From: a virus
IMG/VR virus record: IMGVR_UViG_3300020459_000059
Coordinates: 1-25,522 of that record
Length of the DNA stretch: 25,522 nt
Strand: one strand, 5' to 3'
The notes under the pieces are model-generated. The model had not been told where the DNA came from. It did no database searches and was given only the letters and a program-made list of their open reading frames with translations. Positions 24,163 to 25,522 of this stretch are shown piece after piece (position 1 is the first letter of the stretch; the number at the start of each line of letters is the position of its first letter). A program made the position numbers and the translations under genes.

Positions 24163-25522
24163 TCTGCACAGTCACATTCAAGTTCTTTCTCAGGTTCAAG
24201 GATGCTGCTCAAGTAATCATCAACGTCAGCTTCATCCAAAGCAGCATACGCATTTGATTTATCTTGAACATCACCCATCACCTGCAAGCTGTAATACAGC
24301 GATGTTTGTGGAGACCGTAGCCACTCTTCGATGAACTCATTATCCATGACAGTCATATCAGACCACCAATTAAATGAGTAACCGTGTAGAAGTCCACTGC
24401 GTTGGTAGAGTTCCATGATGCCGTCAGCGACAGCTTTATAGTTTTCCCAACCAACTTCACTAGCGATTTCTACATCGCCATAGTCATATGTCTGGACACC
24501 AAAGGTGCCGGAGTCACGGTCAACTGTCCGTGCAATAGGTGGTGCAATCTCAGGTGTACAGGTATAACCATCAGAGTCCTTTGAGCGATAGCTACAAGAC
24601 GCTGTGGGAGCGATTGCAAAGGCTCGCACCATGTTGTAACGACGAGCAATACCTGCAGCATCCTGGATGCCCTGGTTAATTTTCTTCACCAAGGTATAAG
24701 CAACTGTTGCTTTCTCTACTCCTGCCAAGAACTGCTTAAGTGCTCGTCCAAACTGTTCGTATGTGACACCGTACTTTCGCAAGAGGTTTGCGAGACCCAA
24801 CACTCCAAGTCCAACTTGTCGATCCTCGGTAGGACTGAGGTATTCTCCAGTCTCTCCAACACCTGTTTCTGCATGGAGTTCACAAAGTTCTGACATCCCT
24901 TGCATGAAAGCAGTAGGGATTTCATCGAATGAACATGCTCCAAGGCTAACGTGCTGTAGCAGACAGGTCCCTCGGGATGGCAAGTACACTTCAAGGCATA
25001 CATTTCCACGGATTCTTTTGTTTCCTTCATACTTAACTTTGTTCAGCCAGATATCACCAGCTTTGATAGCTTTCAGTAATTTTTGTCTCGTGATGATGTC
25101 CATATCATCCCACCACTCTTGAGTGATATTCACACAACGCTTTACCCATGGGAGCACTTCTCGCGGAGCGGTAATGAACTCATCAATATCCGGATGCGAC
25201 GCGTCCAGATGGAGCACTATCGCACCGTTCTTGTACTTGCCTCCTCTTCGGAGAGTTTCGTTAAGAGCTGATAGGATTCTCCCAAATGAAACAGGACCAG
25301 ACGCAACGACACCTGATGGTCTCTCGTATCCCTTGGGATCGAGTCGCGATAGATGTACTGCAACTCCTGCACCATTTCGGAGAGCATGGGAAGCAAATCG
25401 CCAACTGGCTTCGATTCCATTTGGTCCCTCCATTTCATTGTCAACTACAAATACCGTGCACGACACGGGAAGACGTCCAGTCGGATCATCAATCCAACTT
25501 TGTACACGTCCAGTTCTAGAAA
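24159..25522 (-). CDS. nrdA: Ribonucleotide reductase class I alpha subunit, 5' end outside the window
   Basis: 453 complete codons are visible and the frame stays open to the window edge; the first in-window GTG (25466) is not the true start, because reductase sequence continues upstream of it. Counting from the first whole codon, catalytic residues are visible: the N-terminal redox Cys at 21 (VSCTVF), N173-x-C175-x-E177 (NVCLE), the partner Cys at 186 (GTCLL), and the paired tyrosines Y409-Y410 (SLYYSL) that carry the radical between subunits in class I. The C-terminal Cys pair (CDC, 449 and 451) would be reduced by thioredoxin or glutaredoxin. A class II enzyme would not need the Tyr-Tyr pair. 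It makes dNTPs for phage replication and overlaps the beta gene by ATGA. Confidence 0.93.
   Translation of the reverse strand, partial: SRTGRVQSWIDDPTGRLPVSCTVFVVDNEMEGPNGIEASWRFASHALRNGAGVAVHLSRLDPKGYERPSGVVASGPVSFGRILSALNETLRRGGKYKNGAIVLHLDASHPDIDEFITAPREVLPWVKRCVNITQEWWDDMDIITRQKLLKAIKAGDIWLNKVKYEGNKRIRGNVCLEVYLPSRGTCLLQHVSLGACSFDEIPTAFMQGMSELCELHAETGVGETGEYLSPTEDRQVGLGVLGLANLLRKYGVTYEQFGRALKQFLAGVEKATVAYTLVKKINQGIQDAAGIARRYNMVRAFAIAPTASCSYRSKDSDGYTCTPEIAPPIARTVDRDSGTFGVQTYDYGDVEIASEVGWENYKAVADGIMELYQRSGLLHGYSFNWWSDMTVMDNEFIEEWLRSPQTSLYYSLQVMGDVQDKSNAYAALDEADVDDYLSSILEPEKELECDCAE

Noticed and set aside
24159-25466. GTG at 25466 as the true start of the reductase alpha gene
   Set aside because: The frame is open upstream to the window edge with reductase-like sequence, and the catalytic N-terminal cysteine would be the third residue, which is impossible for this family.

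Overview
The window is the late, structural half of a T7-like cyanophage genome (marine cyanopodovirus, autographivirus type). Every gene I accept lies on the minus strand, so transcription runs from high to low coordinates. Three things point to a phage of marine Synechococcus or Prochlorococcus: a complete psbA gene for the photosystem II D1 protein, a ribonucleotide reductase next to the head genes, and the small proteins typical of marine podoviruses. From memory, the order RNR - portal - scaffold - small genes - psbA - capsid resembles Prochlorococcus phage P-SSP7; I could not run a comparison, and no hli gene is present here. GC content looks to be in the mid-40s percent by eye.

Layout in transcription order. 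(1) 25522-23446: class I ribonucleotide reductase, alpha subunit (5' end outside the window) and a short ferritin-like beta subunit. (2) 23471-21404: two small genes and the T7 gp8-like portal. (3) 21465-19908: a 72-residue protein, the scaffold (gp9-like) and three small, very basic proteins. (4) 19864-18809: psbA. (5) 18808-18656: a 153-base gap with strong RNA hairpins and a 14-base perfect palindrome. (6) 18655-17420: major capsid protein (gp10-like) and a 71-residue Ser/Gly/Ala-rich protein, followed by a strong intrinsic terminator at 17384-17411, which matches the place of T7 T-phi. (7) 17359-6656: tail tube proteins (gp11, gp12), then the internal virion proteins gp13, gp14, gp15 and gp16. 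(8) 6653-59: a gp17-type fibre adaptor, a 193-residue fibre protein and a giant 1544-residue mosaic adhesin. (9) The first 43 bases hold the start of one more gene. No stretch longer than about 155 bases lacks a gene.

How it works together: the reductase supplies dNTPs and phage D1 keeps photosystem II running in the dying host. Portal, scaffold and capsid build the procapsid; gp11/gp12 form the nozzle; gp13-gp16 form the ejected core that crosses the cell envelope, with a lytic transglycosylase domain to open the wall. The three fibre proteins presumably recognise the host. Most genes overlap by a stop-start junction (ATGA or TAATG), so translational coupling is probably widespread.

I do not see a wholly new system. 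The points most worth checking are the tyrosine-less reductase beta subunit, the transglycosylase domain sitting on the gp15-like instead of the gp16-like protein, the structured psbA-capsid gap, the trio of basic proteins, and the mosaic adhesin.
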